Below are positions 11,941 to 23,047 of a stretch of DNA of 64,000 nucleotides, piece after piece. Source of the DNA: Phallus indusiatus (lineage: Eukaryota; Basidiomycota; Agaricomycetes; Phallales; Phallaceae); NCBI GenBank assembly GCA_027605045.1, contig JAQFWX010000008.1:1364001-1428000 (forward strand). Direction: 5' to 3'. Every line of letters begins with the position of its first letter. The stretch's first letter is position 1. Under the pieces are notes generated by a model. The model had not been told where the DNA came from. It did no database searches and was given only the letters and a program-made list of their open reading frames with translations. The translations under genes were made by a program, and so were the position numbers.

Positions 11941-14557
11941 ATGAACTCGAAGAAGGATCTGGTTCATGACTTGAGCCTGTCCGCAGGAACAGATACCTCA
12001 AATACTTTGAAGGGTCAAAGATCCCAAAGTCGCTTGCATTGGCTTTACTTCGTTGTTTTATCTCAAGTCATTTTTTGTTTATACCGCTGCAGAGGCGTAT
12101 TCGTTTTATGTGAGCACTGACGCGGACGCGTCTTACACTACGTCAAGTCTTTATCTCGTAAATTATTAATTAACCATGAAACAGATTATAATCTCGGAGG
12201 ATCATCTACATCTGGAATTAATTGGGAGCCCTGTGGTGATAATATCGAATGCGGACATATCATGTACGTTCTCGGAATCAGTATATCGTTGTATTGTTCT
12301 ACACTTGATCGTTGACCATTTATTTCAAGTGTGCCTTTAGATTACCATAATATCAGTGCAGGAAGTGCCAAACTTGCATTGGCACGCTATGTTGCTACAA
12401 ACAGAACCGACTACTTGGGTACCATTTTTACTAATCCTGGAGGCCCAGGTGGTAGGTGAGTACATGTTACTAAAGTTGGACCGTGCCAAACACTTATTTA
12501 ATGAATTCGTCTGAAACAAGCGGAGTAAATTATATTTACCGTGCTGGCAAACGATTGTCGGACGCGGTGGATAATCGCTACGACATCGTGAGATCTCTCC
12601 GTTAGTTGTCGCTCAAAGTCTCATATCTCAATGTGTAGGTTAGCTGGGATCCTCGTGGAATCAACCAGACACTGTGAGTGAAGCTTCTCTAGCTTTTCCT
12701 TGTTAATGTGCTCAGACCAATGTCAGACCACGTATAGAATGCTTCAACTCCCAGACGGCACAAGATATATTCTATTCTCATACCCAGCAAGAGATGAGCT
12801 TAGATTGGCGCAACCTTTCTGACCCTATTGACCGAGAGGTTTTCGCGAAGAGTGTTCGACAAAATGACGCAAATAACGCGGCCCTTGCTAAGCTATGCCT
12901 TGAGAAATCTGGTGACACACTTCGACATGTCGGAACAGCAACGGTCGTTCGAGATATAGAATTCATGAATAATGTAATTCAGGGTGAAAATCAGCCAATC
13001 AATTTTTGGGGATTCTCCTACGGAACGATAGTTGGGAGTTATCTCGTCAACATGTAAATATTCATATACTTTTTCTTGTGCGTTCTTTTATCCATCACCT
13101 TTAGGTTCCCCGACCGAGTAGGTCGAGTTATAATTGACGGGGTCGTGGTGGGTCCACCCTTCGATTAAAATTCATTCCTTGTCAACACTCTTCAATAGGA
13201 CCCAGAATTATGGTCGAATACTTATTCAGCTGAATGGTATAAATGTGTGTACAATCCTCCAATGACCAGAATTTATGTTGACCTTCATTAGATGATTTCG
13301 TCGACACCGATAAAGCATTTGAAAATTTCCTTATCTCCTGCGAATCCGTACGATTTCCTTTTCATGCGTTATCATTTTTGTCTTAAGAATTCAATCAGGC
13401 TGGCCCAGAACATTGTGCTCTGGCAGACGGAAAGCTGTCCGCTCGTTTAATTGGCCAAGCAGTTGACGACTTCTTGGACAACTTATATGACAACCCACTC
13501 CCAGTCACCAGTGCCAATAGGCCTGGAATACTCACATCGGGAATGGTGAAAGGTATTTTGTAATACACACACTACCGTCAACGTCATTTAACAACGAGAA
13601 ATCTTTAGCCGCCATTTTCAGTGGGATGTATGCACCTCGTAACTGGCCCTCTTTAGCCGAAAAACTGGCACAGGCTATAAAAGGCAATGGAACCGTTCTT
13701 ATGAATGACATCCTCAGCAATATCGAATTAAACACCACTGTTAAGCCCCAGACGGCTCAAGCCATTACGGCAGTAACTTGCGTAGACACCCCAGCCTATT
13801 CGAATGCCATTGACAAGTCGGTTTATCTCCAACGCTACATAGAAGAAGTAGTTTTGACATACGAGAGAACTACGAAGAGATTTGCCGCTGTAGACTTGGA
13901 CCTTTGTCACCACTGGTCACCCAGAGAAGTCGAGCGTTTCACGGGTAGGCGACCAAAGTTAAGTTTCATTTGCAAAGTTTACATTAACATTTTCTAGGTC
14001 CTTTCAATTCCACGCTCTCTAACCCGATTCTTGTTATCGGGAATACAGTATGTACTTTTTTCTCATTCATCATTTGACAACGATAATGAAACAATCAACT
14101 TAGGCCGATGTATGTAACCTGTACACTTCAAATGGACGAAAGTAACTGACGGGTGACCCGCTTTAGCCAATAACTCCTGGCATAAATGCCAGACGGGTGA
14201 ACGATTTGCTGAAGGATAGTTCTCGTCTCCTTATCCAAGACGGTTCTGGCGTAAGTGTCATCTGCTTAAGATTCATTCAACAAAATAGCCAATCTCAAAT
14301 CTCTGCACTAGCATTGTTCGAGTGCCATGGCATCCTTGTGCACTGGAAAAGTTATAAGAGGATATTGGCTTAATGGAGAATTACCCGCTAATGGTGTGGT
14401 TTGTCCCACAAGTGAAAAGCTTTTCCCTTCGCTTGAACCCGACACAAAATCTCTCTGGCTGCAAGGAGACGCCGAAGATCCAGACGACTTACAGATACTT
14501 GACAAAATGAAAGCCCTCGGAGAAGCAATCCAACCATTTTTGATGCAAAGAAAGTAG
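11941..14557 (+). CDS. Membrane-anchored alpha/beta hydrolase with TAP-like C-terminus
   Basis: Many short introns give a protein of about 560 residues. A hydrophobic stretch at about residues 38-60 (WLYFVVLSQVIFCLYRCRG) follows a charged tail, suggesting a signal anchor. The hydrolase then shows INWEPCG, the oxyanion motif TNPGGPGGS, SWDPRGINQT, the nucleophile elbow GFSYGT, and FPDRVGRVIIDGVV. The TAP-like C-terminal region carries the catalytic Asp in NTADPITPG and the His in SGHCSSAMAS. This layout is that of the Streptomyces tripeptidyl aminopeptidase / fungal prolyl-peptidase-like family (S33). The fungal members are secreted or membrane-bound and their substrates are mostly unknown. 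Several Asn-X-Ser/Thr sites (NRTD, NQT, NGT, NTT, NST) fit passage through the secretory pathway. The triad is intact. Confidence 0.85.
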
Positions 14558-14660
14558 AAGAACAGATTATCCCACAGGCACTTCGTTGATGTCGTGTGTT
14601 ATTTACTGATTAAATGATACAGTGTATATGAAGTTTTTGGTTATAAAAGGATAAAGCCCT

Positions 14661-17600
14661 TCAGTCTATAAACCCTTCTTGTTTATCTTCGGTATCCATA
14701 GTGTCGACATTTTTGTTACGTTTGTCATTTGGTGGTAACTCCAAGTTGCGTAACCGCATCTCAACGAGAAATTCTTTATCGCGAATGGTTTGAGTCCACT
14801 TCTTGTACACCCCAGACATGCTTGATCCAAACTGAATCGTGGCAACGATTGCGAATATAATAGGATAAATAAGTCGATCTAATTGGTTTGTTGTGTTAAG
14901 AAAACGTATACGTTTATAAGCAAGGAAGTGCACATACGTAAATCTTCTACCTTCCAGGTATGCGATATCCACCTCGAGGATGCTAACACAATCAGGGGTG
15001 GTAATACAATAGCACCTACTAACCCAACCGTCGCAGGAATAATGAAATCACGTGTAGCCGTCCATGGATCTGGTCGACGCCATCCATTTCTTCGAATCTA
15101 CCAAAGCTAGAGTCAGTCCACTATCCTAGATGTTCGATACAGGATAATTCCTTACGATATCTAATGCGCCAAACAGACCGTCGCCCTGACGACCTCTTTG
15201 CGTACGTATAATAATTTTCGATAGAATTAGCCCTTTCGCCCATGACTCAAAAATATGAATAGTCGGAGTTAGATTTGGGTTTACTGCATACCGCAATGGT
15301 ATAACGAGGTATAATTCGACTGCAATGGAAACTAGAGTTGGCATTATGAATCCCATCCAAATGCCGAGCCATGCAATCTTCGAGAAGTAAACCACGACGC
15401 GCTTGAAGATGAACAAAAGCCAATTGGCCCTAATGCGCCCCTCGCCTTGTTCAAACTGCCTTCCGAGGAAATGTCTTTGGCGTCGAATCCGTATTTTGGC
15501 AAACAGACTTCCAACAAGGTATGCCCACCATACAAGATAAAAACCTATGATGAAAGAATAACCATCATGTAAAACACGGGTCGTAAAAAGGCCAAAGATA
15601 GCGCGGCCGCCGATGATCGGAATGGCAATAGCAGATACCAGAAGAAATGATCCGCAGAGCCAAAAGAAAATGATGAAAAGAATGACGCGCTTGTAAAAGT
15701 CAGATGGGACGTAAACATTCGTATAGTCCTGAGCAGGGTTTCGTCCGCTTCGTCTGGCCTCCGCGTCTTGAGCTGCGATAATCTCCCTGCCTGTTTCATC
15801 CAAAGGTTTGCCTTCTTCGTCAACAGGAACCAGAGCAGGTTTATCCCTTAAGAATGCGATGTTGTCTCCTGCAGGAGCACGACGGAAACCACCATCCCGG
15901 CTAGGGACGACCACAGCGTCACCTTTATTCAGACCAAATACCCTTCTCCATGACCAAGGGGAGGTAAACTCCTCGTCCGGTCGACGCTCACCGAACATGA
16001 AGGAAGTCAGACGCAATTGATTTGCAGTCCATTGCCACCACAAAGTCATCAGTCGTCTTACAGGCTTTCTTGGTCTGAAATAGTGAAGCGTCGGGGGAAG
16101 AATCAAATGAACGAATAATAAGTCGACCGGAATATCCGATATTGGTTCTCTACAATAGCATGAATGATGAATACAAGAAATGATAAACGTCGTATGCTAT
16201 ACCTCATTTTCCATCTCAGAGGAAGCATAGCCGGCGCAACAACTTTGATAAATCGGATGACACCACCGACTCCCACGGTCACAACGATGGCATACATTAC
16301 TGCACTCAATGATAGCTTTCGTAGCTGGGCCAATGTCGGACGGTCCAAAATATCGCGAATGGGATGGAACGTTGGATCTTGCGGATCTTTGATAAACCAC
16401 ATGCAGCCCGGTCGTAAAATTTCGCGGCAGGTCGCCAGCATAATGGCAAATTGATACATAAACATGGTACCTGAAAATGAAACGGTCAGTAAAGAAGTGA
16501 TATTAATCAGAGTATATATATACCTATTAGCCAGTGATAAAAGGCAGCTGTAACCGGCGCTCGATATGCAAATGCCAACCGTATCGCAACCGTGGTATCC
16601 GGAAACAAAGGGAGGGTACTAAAATCGAGCATGACCCCACATCCAAAAGGAAACATCACAAGTTCTACAATAATGAACAGGGCAACCTAATTGGAATACA
16701 TTCAGAATGATATACGCTGTACAATTGTGATAGCCAACCTTGAACACAATCATCTGCTGTCTCACTGCATATCGAATTGCTCGTCCTACAGATCTAACAT
16801 TGCCGACGGTTATCGTGTTCAAATATAATGCTGCCAACAAAGCAGCTATGGTATAACCCAGTAAAACAGCCATGATCCTTTCAGCAGTACCATCACCTTC
16901 GGTCAATTGAACCCATTCATACGAAAGCGCCGTATATCCTAGACGAACATATTTTCCGAGACTTGCGAAATAGTCTTCCGCAAGTTGAAATAAACGTTCT
17001 CCCGTTGCTGTTGCCGTTATTGTTGAGTAGCCATGTGGAGTACGGCTCTGGAAAGCTTTGCTAATATTTGAATCGACGAACAGATCCCATAGCGCTGAGG
17101 GTTGCATTTTGGATGATAGTTCGAAGATACGATCGGATGGGATGAAATTAAGCCATTGTTTTGTAGAAGCTTGATTTAGTAAAGGGATGTGATTCTGACC
17201 GGACGAAGGTCTTAAAAGTGAGAGCGTCCAATACTTCTCAGCAGCTTCCGCAAACGTATGTGTCAAGTGCTTGAAAAAGTACAAGCCGCCATCAACCCAT
17301 GGATCCGTCAGTATCCGCACTGTACGAATGGGTAAATGGAGGAGGTATAATGCTTGTCGGGGCTCAAGCTGTAATACCAGAACAATCAATAACGACACGG
17401 GTTACTCAAAAAACGTTTGATACATACTGTTAACAGTGCTACCGTTTTGCCCACCGTAAATGGCATCCAGATACCACCACCGATACTTATGTTTAGGATA
17501 AAAAACATCAAAGCTGCCTACAACAAGGTCGTTTAGCAAAGGCGACGCAAAAAAAAACATTGTCAGGTCATACATTCTGGAATACGGCTACAACAGGACC

Positions 17601-19929
17601 GCGCAATCCAACAGCTGTGACAATATATATATAAGTAATCCCGAAGTTTCCTCAGCGCGATAAACATACCTTCGAGAGCACCATCTAAATCTTCATCGAA
17701 GTTTTGCTCACGATCCTCCTCATCTGCCTCTGCCGGCTGAGGGGCCCCTTCCCTGACCGGCGGGTTAAGTGGCTGTCTGAATTCAACTTGTATCGGTAAC
17801 TCTCTTTGGTCATTACGAGGCTCTTCCTCGTCTTCCTCATCTGTGTCGGGTAGCAATCTCGGCCCTTCGTCTTGCTTATTGGTAAGCTCGTCAATCGATC
17901 TAGCTTCCTCGATCTCATCCTCATCGTCCGCATCAGCTAGCTCGGAATGCTGACTAGTGTTTGCCTTCGGGTGCTTAAAAAAGTAATCCGTATCGTCATC
18001 GTCTCTCAAGTCTTCTGGAGGTCTATAAGTGACTAAACTAGGCGACACCAAAGAAGGAGGTTTAGAAACTAAGCCCTCCTCATCAAAAGCATCGGGAAGC
18101 GAAAAAGAGGTCGACGCAAGTGGAGGTCTTCGAAGTGTTCGAGCTGGAGAACTGGAAGCTGACGGGCCATCATCGAGCGGTGAATCCGTTGATGGAGAAG
18201 ATGTATTACGCTTAGTTTGATCGGGTAATGGATAATCGAAACTAGGTCGTAAAAGCTTGGATCCAAAGTAAACCGAACCAGATGGCGTAACCTCTGGATC
18301 CAACAAGGGCCCTACTTCTGGGGATGACGTTCTGGAATTCACACTATCAAGTGGAAGCGCTCGCTGAGGCGCACTAAAGGTAAATTCGAAATCAGAGGAC
18401 GGTGAAAATGACTCTCTTTCAGTTGCGTGAGACGCCGAACGACTATCATGGAAACGACTATCATCCATGACCTCTCCCAAGTCGACTGCTTTACCTTTCC
18501 CTTTCGACAGAGAAGAAATAAAATCATCGTTGGAATCCCCAAGTATTGGGGAGACCTCTGATAAATGTATCTTTTGTGGTAAGGAGTTAGCAAGGTTGGA
18601 TGAGCTTGCAACGGGCAGAACAGGAGCTTCAAATGATTCGACACGTCGTTTCTGACGTCTCCTCACTTCGTAATCGTCTTCGTCTTCTCTCTCGCGACGG
18701 CGCGTGGGTTTGGGATACCGGCGAGCATTCATAATGGCACCTGCTTTAGCCCGACGGATCCTATCGACTTCTTTTCGAGGGGAATCAACCGCATGAGACC
18801 CTCGCTCTAATCGCTCTGTATCTGACGAGGATGAAGATGAAGGGTCGGTGGCACGAACATCTTCAGACACGTCTCGCGAGGGACGTGACGGAATATCGTC
18901 TTCGTCCGTCTCTATAACGGGATCAACTTGCGGGTGAGCGTTTCCTCCATCACGGTCATGGGCAACAGGCTCGGGTAGGGCAGGTGGGACAGGCGGGGCA
19001 GCAGCCTGAACAGGATCTAGCGCAGGTGCGGCAGGAGCTGGCAATTCCTCCAATTGGCCCACGGGATCCGGCTGGGCATCATCAAAGATTCCAGGTCGAG
19101 CGTTTTGTTGAATCCATTCGCGTAGTAAAAAAATTGCAAGAAATGCCAAAACGATTAGTGATGCTATGATTTGACCGGAAAAAATGTCGCTAGGGAGGGA
19201 TTCTAGAAAGGGCTCCACGAAATGCTTTCGGAACGTAGGTAACTCATGCGCAGATCGCGCGTTGTATTCAGGTGGCTTGATGAGTGATCCGTTTGGGTGC
19301 GGATGAAGACTTATCGACCATGCACTTGAGATCGATAGTCAATTCTGTTCAATCACTTTGAAAAAGCGAACACCTACAGAATATTCCCTATTCTGAAATA
19401 CACCCGCCATGTCAACAAGGTTCCGTATGGCAGTAATATTAGCCACACAAAAGCAACAAGGAGTGTGCGCAAAACAAAGAGGATCGCTGTGACTATTTGC
19501 TCGACGAATTTCCGGATTAAAATGTGTAGTGGTACTCTGTCAGGCATGTCGGCGGCGTAAACTGTGATTCTCGTTAACACATAAATAGATACGTGATAAT
19601 TAATTGATATACCTTTTGTGAATGCATACGGATGTTTGCACACATCGCAGGTCGTTTTCTTGCTGTGGTCGAGCCATGTCTTGAGACTTGAATAAGAGAT
19701 TACACGCGTTAACAATTAGAACGTTTAAGCAAGAGAGTTCATAAACCACTAACCAGTCTTGGTGGATATATCGAATTGTCCCCGAACATTTACAAGGGTA
19801 GAATAATGGCTGATCAGGTTCGCCGGGGCCACTACATATTCTACAAGTATCTGTTGCAAAATGATGACGGCATTAGTTCCCAGGTGACTGAAACGTCGGT
19901 TATAATAATTGACCTTGCTCTTGTTGCAT
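14661..19929 (-). CDS. SSM4: ER membrane RING-CH ubiquitin ligase Doa10/MARCH6
   Basis: The start is the ATG at 19929 (MQQEQ); a first intron completes [24 protein letters not shown] and [27 protein letters not shown], a complete RING-CH (C4HC3) finger. Next come two membrane segments ([19 protein letters not shown] and, after an intron, a helix in the 19218 exon with [19 protein letters not shown]). A long acidic, Ser/Pro-rich region of about 480 residues follows, and then many further membrane helices. The C-terminal half includes [11 protein letters not shown] and [18 protein letters not shown]. Doa10 is a multi-spanning E3 of the ER and inner nuclear membrane that works with Ubc6 and Ubc7 and passes clients to Cdc48 for extraction; a Cdc48 gene lies at 41.8-44.9 kb. 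At least ten introns are needed. The stop is at 14661. Confidence 0.9.
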
Positions 19930-20299
19930 CTACTCAAGCTTGGGTCCTCAAAAATTATCGGCCTGGAATGATAGGCAATGTGTTTAGACTCTGAGAATGG
20001 GAAGCGAGGGCAAAGGCCTTGCTTTGATATTGGGGAGGGTGGAAATAGATTTAAGCGCTCTCTAAGAGTCCGTCACACGACAACAAGTTTCAAAAAGAAA
20101 ATACAGAGTTCAAAAAGTACTTTTTTTTTGCAAGAATTCTATGAAGATATTGAACATCAAGTTTTATTATTTTTAGATTCGGGTTCCATATACGTCCTTG
20201 GGCCCAACTCCACCCTGACCACGAATTGCGTTGGCTTGACCCCACCTGTAAATAACACGTTAATATCGAATTGCGGTTGTAATGAATAGCAAGCAATCA
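19930..20299. other. Intergenic region upstream of DOA10
   Basis: About 370 nt between the DOA10 start and the ARG1 stop, both on the minus strand. It has a T9 run near 20122 and no recognisable gene. Confidence 0.4.
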
Positions 20300-21943
20300 T
20301 TACTTTTTAATCCGAATAGAGTTAATTGCGATAAATCCGGAAGTATCAGTCGGCTGGAATCCACCCAATTCATCCATCGAGGATTCATGCTCATCGTACA
20401 AACGCTGGAAGACGGAACACGTGTTGAGAATTGACATTAGCAATCCTTGACAATCCAAAGAAACTTACCTCATCAGAGTATCGACCTTCGATGATAACAT
20501 TGCCCTTATAGAGCTTTATTCTGACTGTTCCGTTTACCGTGCGTTGGCTACCTGGGATTGCACTGGTAACAAATTCTCGCTCTGGGCTGAAAAAGTACCC
20601 ATCGTATAGAATTCTGCTGAGAGTTGGAGTAATAAACTGGTCACGAAGTTGTCTGACAGCGCGATCTAGAGTGAGACCTTCGATATCGACGTGTGCACTC
20701 CGCAATATGGTGGCTCCCGGAGATTCGTAACACCCTCGGGACTTGACACCAATATACCTATTCTCCACAATGTCGATTCTCCCAACACCATGTTTTCGGG
20801 CAATCGCATTGAGAGAATCGAATATGTCTACTGCATCAGTATACGTTTTGCTTCCAATGACCACCTTCACCGGTAAGCCTGCTTTGAACTCGATGCTGAG
20901 AGTCTCGGGAGTGTCGGGAGCTTTTTCAGGAGAAACAGTCAATTTCCACATATCAGCGGGCGGGGTAGTATTAGGATCCTCAAGAATACCAGCCTCGTAG
21001 GAGATATGATGCAAATTTTCGTCTTCAAAATTTTTGTTAGAACAACAAGTATTTTTTCCAAATACAAACGCACCGGTTGACCAAGGCTTAGCAGCTGTCT
21101 GTTGAACAGGAATTTTCTTCTCTGCAGCAAAGGCCAGTAAGGCGGATCGGCCAGCAAAGCGGTTATAGAACTCTGTAATTCTCCATGAATGGTAAACCCA
21201 ATCCACAGGTAAACCACACATACCAGGGATTCGCCATGGTGCCAGAACTTTAATGTCGGGTTTTAGGCCATAAAATGCAAGCTCGAACCGAACTTGGTCG
21301 TTCCCCTTTCCGGTGCATCCATGAGCAACAAAACTAAGGAGATGAATCAGGGAGCTATATGCGAGAGATCAATATATCACGAACTCGCAGCCTTCTCTAG
21401 CAGCTGTCTCTATCATCCCACGAGCAATAACGGGTCTAGCCAACGACGTGCCAAGGAGATAGACATCCTTATAGAGCGACTTAGTTCTAGAAATGTTGAA
21501 AATTTCTTCGACTAACCTCGTAAATGCAATTAGCTTGAATAGCAGGATAGATCAGTTGTGTAACAAATTCGCGCTTAAGATCCTAAAGACGCGGATGAGA
21601 TTGGGGCAGATATCGTTGTCATGACGGAAACAAGTTAACCTCAAGGAAAAACTTCTTGGCACCAACGTTTAGTGCCTTCTTGCGGGCAGCCTCAAAATCC
21701 TATCGTAGCCGTTGGCACGAAGCTCATTAAGGAAAAACACGGACTCACTTCCTCCTGGCCAACATCAGCCATAAATGCATATACCTCATAATTTTGCTCA
21801 ATTAACCAGGCAAGGATACAAGAGGTATCTGAAGGATGTCAGAGCCAGACGCCACGACGACGCCAATGAGTCATATGCATACCAAGTCCACCAGAATATG
21901 CGAGCAAAACACGTCCTTTTGATTGTTTGGAAGATGTCGACAT
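20300..21943 (-). CDS. ARG1: Argininosuccinate synthase
   Basis: The spliced protein is a full-length argininosuccinate synthase. MSTSSKQSKGRVLLAYSGGLDTS holds the PP-loop ATP motif SGGLDTS and is split by an intron just after GGLD. Later exons give the ADVGQEE-type segment, KREFVTQLIYPAIQANCIYE, HGCTGKGNDQVRFE (citrulline/aspartate site), LAPWRIPG, KPWSTDENLHHISYE, EDPNTTPPADMWKLT and RYIGVKSRGCYESPGATIL. It ends GFIAINSIRIKK with TAA at 20302-20300. The enzyme joins citrulline and aspartate with ATP in arginine synthesis, in the cytosol. About six introns are present. One, 21073-21023, is 51 nt and open in frame, so a naive reading inserts 17 residues after KPWST. The remaining joins restore the family sequence exactly. 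Confidence 0.95.
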
Positions 21944-22244
21944 GATGGAACAGAGATAAAATCAATCGATCACAATGGCAGCTCGAGGCTTCGCTAAAGA
22001 TTTTAAGGAATAAAAAAGCCGCGCGCAACCTGAGTCAATTCAGTGACTCGTACGCCGAGACTGACAGAAGGCTTCGCACACCAAAATAACTCGATCATCA
22101 GTTTGAATTGATGGGGCTAATAAAATCGAATTGAGGATATATTTTTATTGAAACTCATTTCAAGTATCTCAACGAAGATTTCCAGTTATTGCAATTTATC
22201 AGTAAATGTTGACTGATATTGTACGAACTTGGGACCGTTTGTAT
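21944..22244. other. ARG1 upstream region
   Basis: About 300 nt between the ARG1 start and the tRNA. It is expected to hold the ARG1 promoter. I saw no clear Gcn4-type TGACTC box adjacent to the start, although the CAGTGACTCG at about 22040-22050 does contain TGACTC and is well placed for general amino-acid control (inference). Confidence 0.4.
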
Positions 22245-22334
22245 GGCAAGATGGCCGAGTGGTCTAAGGCGCCAGACTTAGGTTTCACCAAAATCTGGTC
22301 CTTCGGGGCGTGAGTTCGAACCTCACTCTTGTCA
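22245..22334 (+). tRNA. tRNA-Leu (anticodon TAG) with a 10-nt intron
   Basis: The acceptor stem pairs GGCAAGA with TCTTGTC, followed by discriminator A22334. The D arm is GCC-GAGTGGTCTAA-GGC. The anticodon stem CCAGA/TCTGG encloses a 17-nt loop that becomes a normal 7-nt CTTAGGA loop if 10 nt (TTTCACCAAA) directly after position 37 are removed. The anticodon is then TAG, reading CUA/CUN leucine codons. The long variable arm TCCTTCGGGGC marks a class II tRNA. The T arm is GTGAG-TTCGAAC-CTCAC, which also supplies the B box. A T6 run follows as terminator. Confidence 0.93.
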
Positions 22335-22338
22335 AATA

Positions 22339-22344
22339 TTTTTT
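22339..22344 (+). terminator. RNA polymerase III terminator of tRNA-Leu
   Basis: A run of six T on the coding strand begins five bases after the mature 3' end of the tRNA. Confidence 0.85.
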
Positions 22345-22456
22345 CGTCCGCAGGACGCCGTCCCCGCAGTTGGCCGGTGTGGTGTCTGAGTCCAACCAGT
22401 ATTTGGAAAAGCTTGTAAAGATATCCCTTCCTTTTTCGGCGCATTTTTACGAGATA

Positions 22457-23000
22457 ATGCGAAGCTCTGAGTCTTCCCATATTATTCCCTTGCGTGTAGC
22501 AAGGACTCTGTTGTTTAAGCCGATTCTCTTTCGATGCCATCACAAGCTTACTGAATTCAGATTCCATCCAAAGGGTAGGCCTCTGTTCACGGAAATGATT
22601 GCGACTGTGTTTGACATTCTTGGGAACGATGAACACGTCAAGCAGGTCGTGGGTAATGGGAATGGGATTTCAGTATTCTTCGCTTGAATTGTAGATACTT
22701 TTACAGAAAGTGTAGGCTGTTTGCTAACGGATATGCTATAGAACGACACAACACCGGAGGTCTCTACCAACTTGACTTTCGTTGCACATCTCTCCTTAGT
22801 ACTTACGTTGTTCACAGCCAAAAATAAGCATCAAAGAAGCCTTTGACCATTTGATTGAAAAGGTCAATGCGATCGAGTTCGCGGACACATGCACATTTGA
22901 CGCAGTAGAGCTACTTTCTACTGCGGTTTCTAGAGGCAGTACGAGAAGCATGAAGCTTCTTGACAGACATGGGACAAGCACACGTTTGACACATAAATAA
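22457..23000 (+). CDS. Possible small spliced gene, unknown product
   Basis: I do not recognise this protein. An open frame from the ATG at 22457 reads MRSSESSHII... and ends in FTEMIATVFDILGNDEHVKQ. A GTCGTG donor after that Gln and a CAG acceptor before CCAAAAATAAGC keep the phase and continue as PKISIKEAFDHLIEKVN..., then FDAVELLSTAVSRGSTRSM, to a TAA at 22998-23000. A CTAAC branch site and a TATAG acceptor could also insert an 18-nt exon (NDTTPE) without changing phase. The result is about 125-130 residues, mostly helical. The stop is only 47 nt before the ATG of the next gene, which is unusually tight and lowers confidence. It could instead be a gene remnant or part of a non-coding leader. 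Confidence 0.33.
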
Positions 23001-23047
23001 TATCGACACGAATCGATTCACCCCATACTCACTATCCATCTCCAGCT

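Noticed and set aside
22199..22636. 145-codon minus-strand open frame over the tRNA
   Set aside because: It runs through a well-formed tRNA gene on the other strand and has no recognisable protein content.
22679..22829. Apparent frameshift at an A5 run that would make the small upstream ORF a pseudogene
   Set aside because: A GT...CAG intron ending just before CCAAAAATAAGC restores the frame, so no indel is required.
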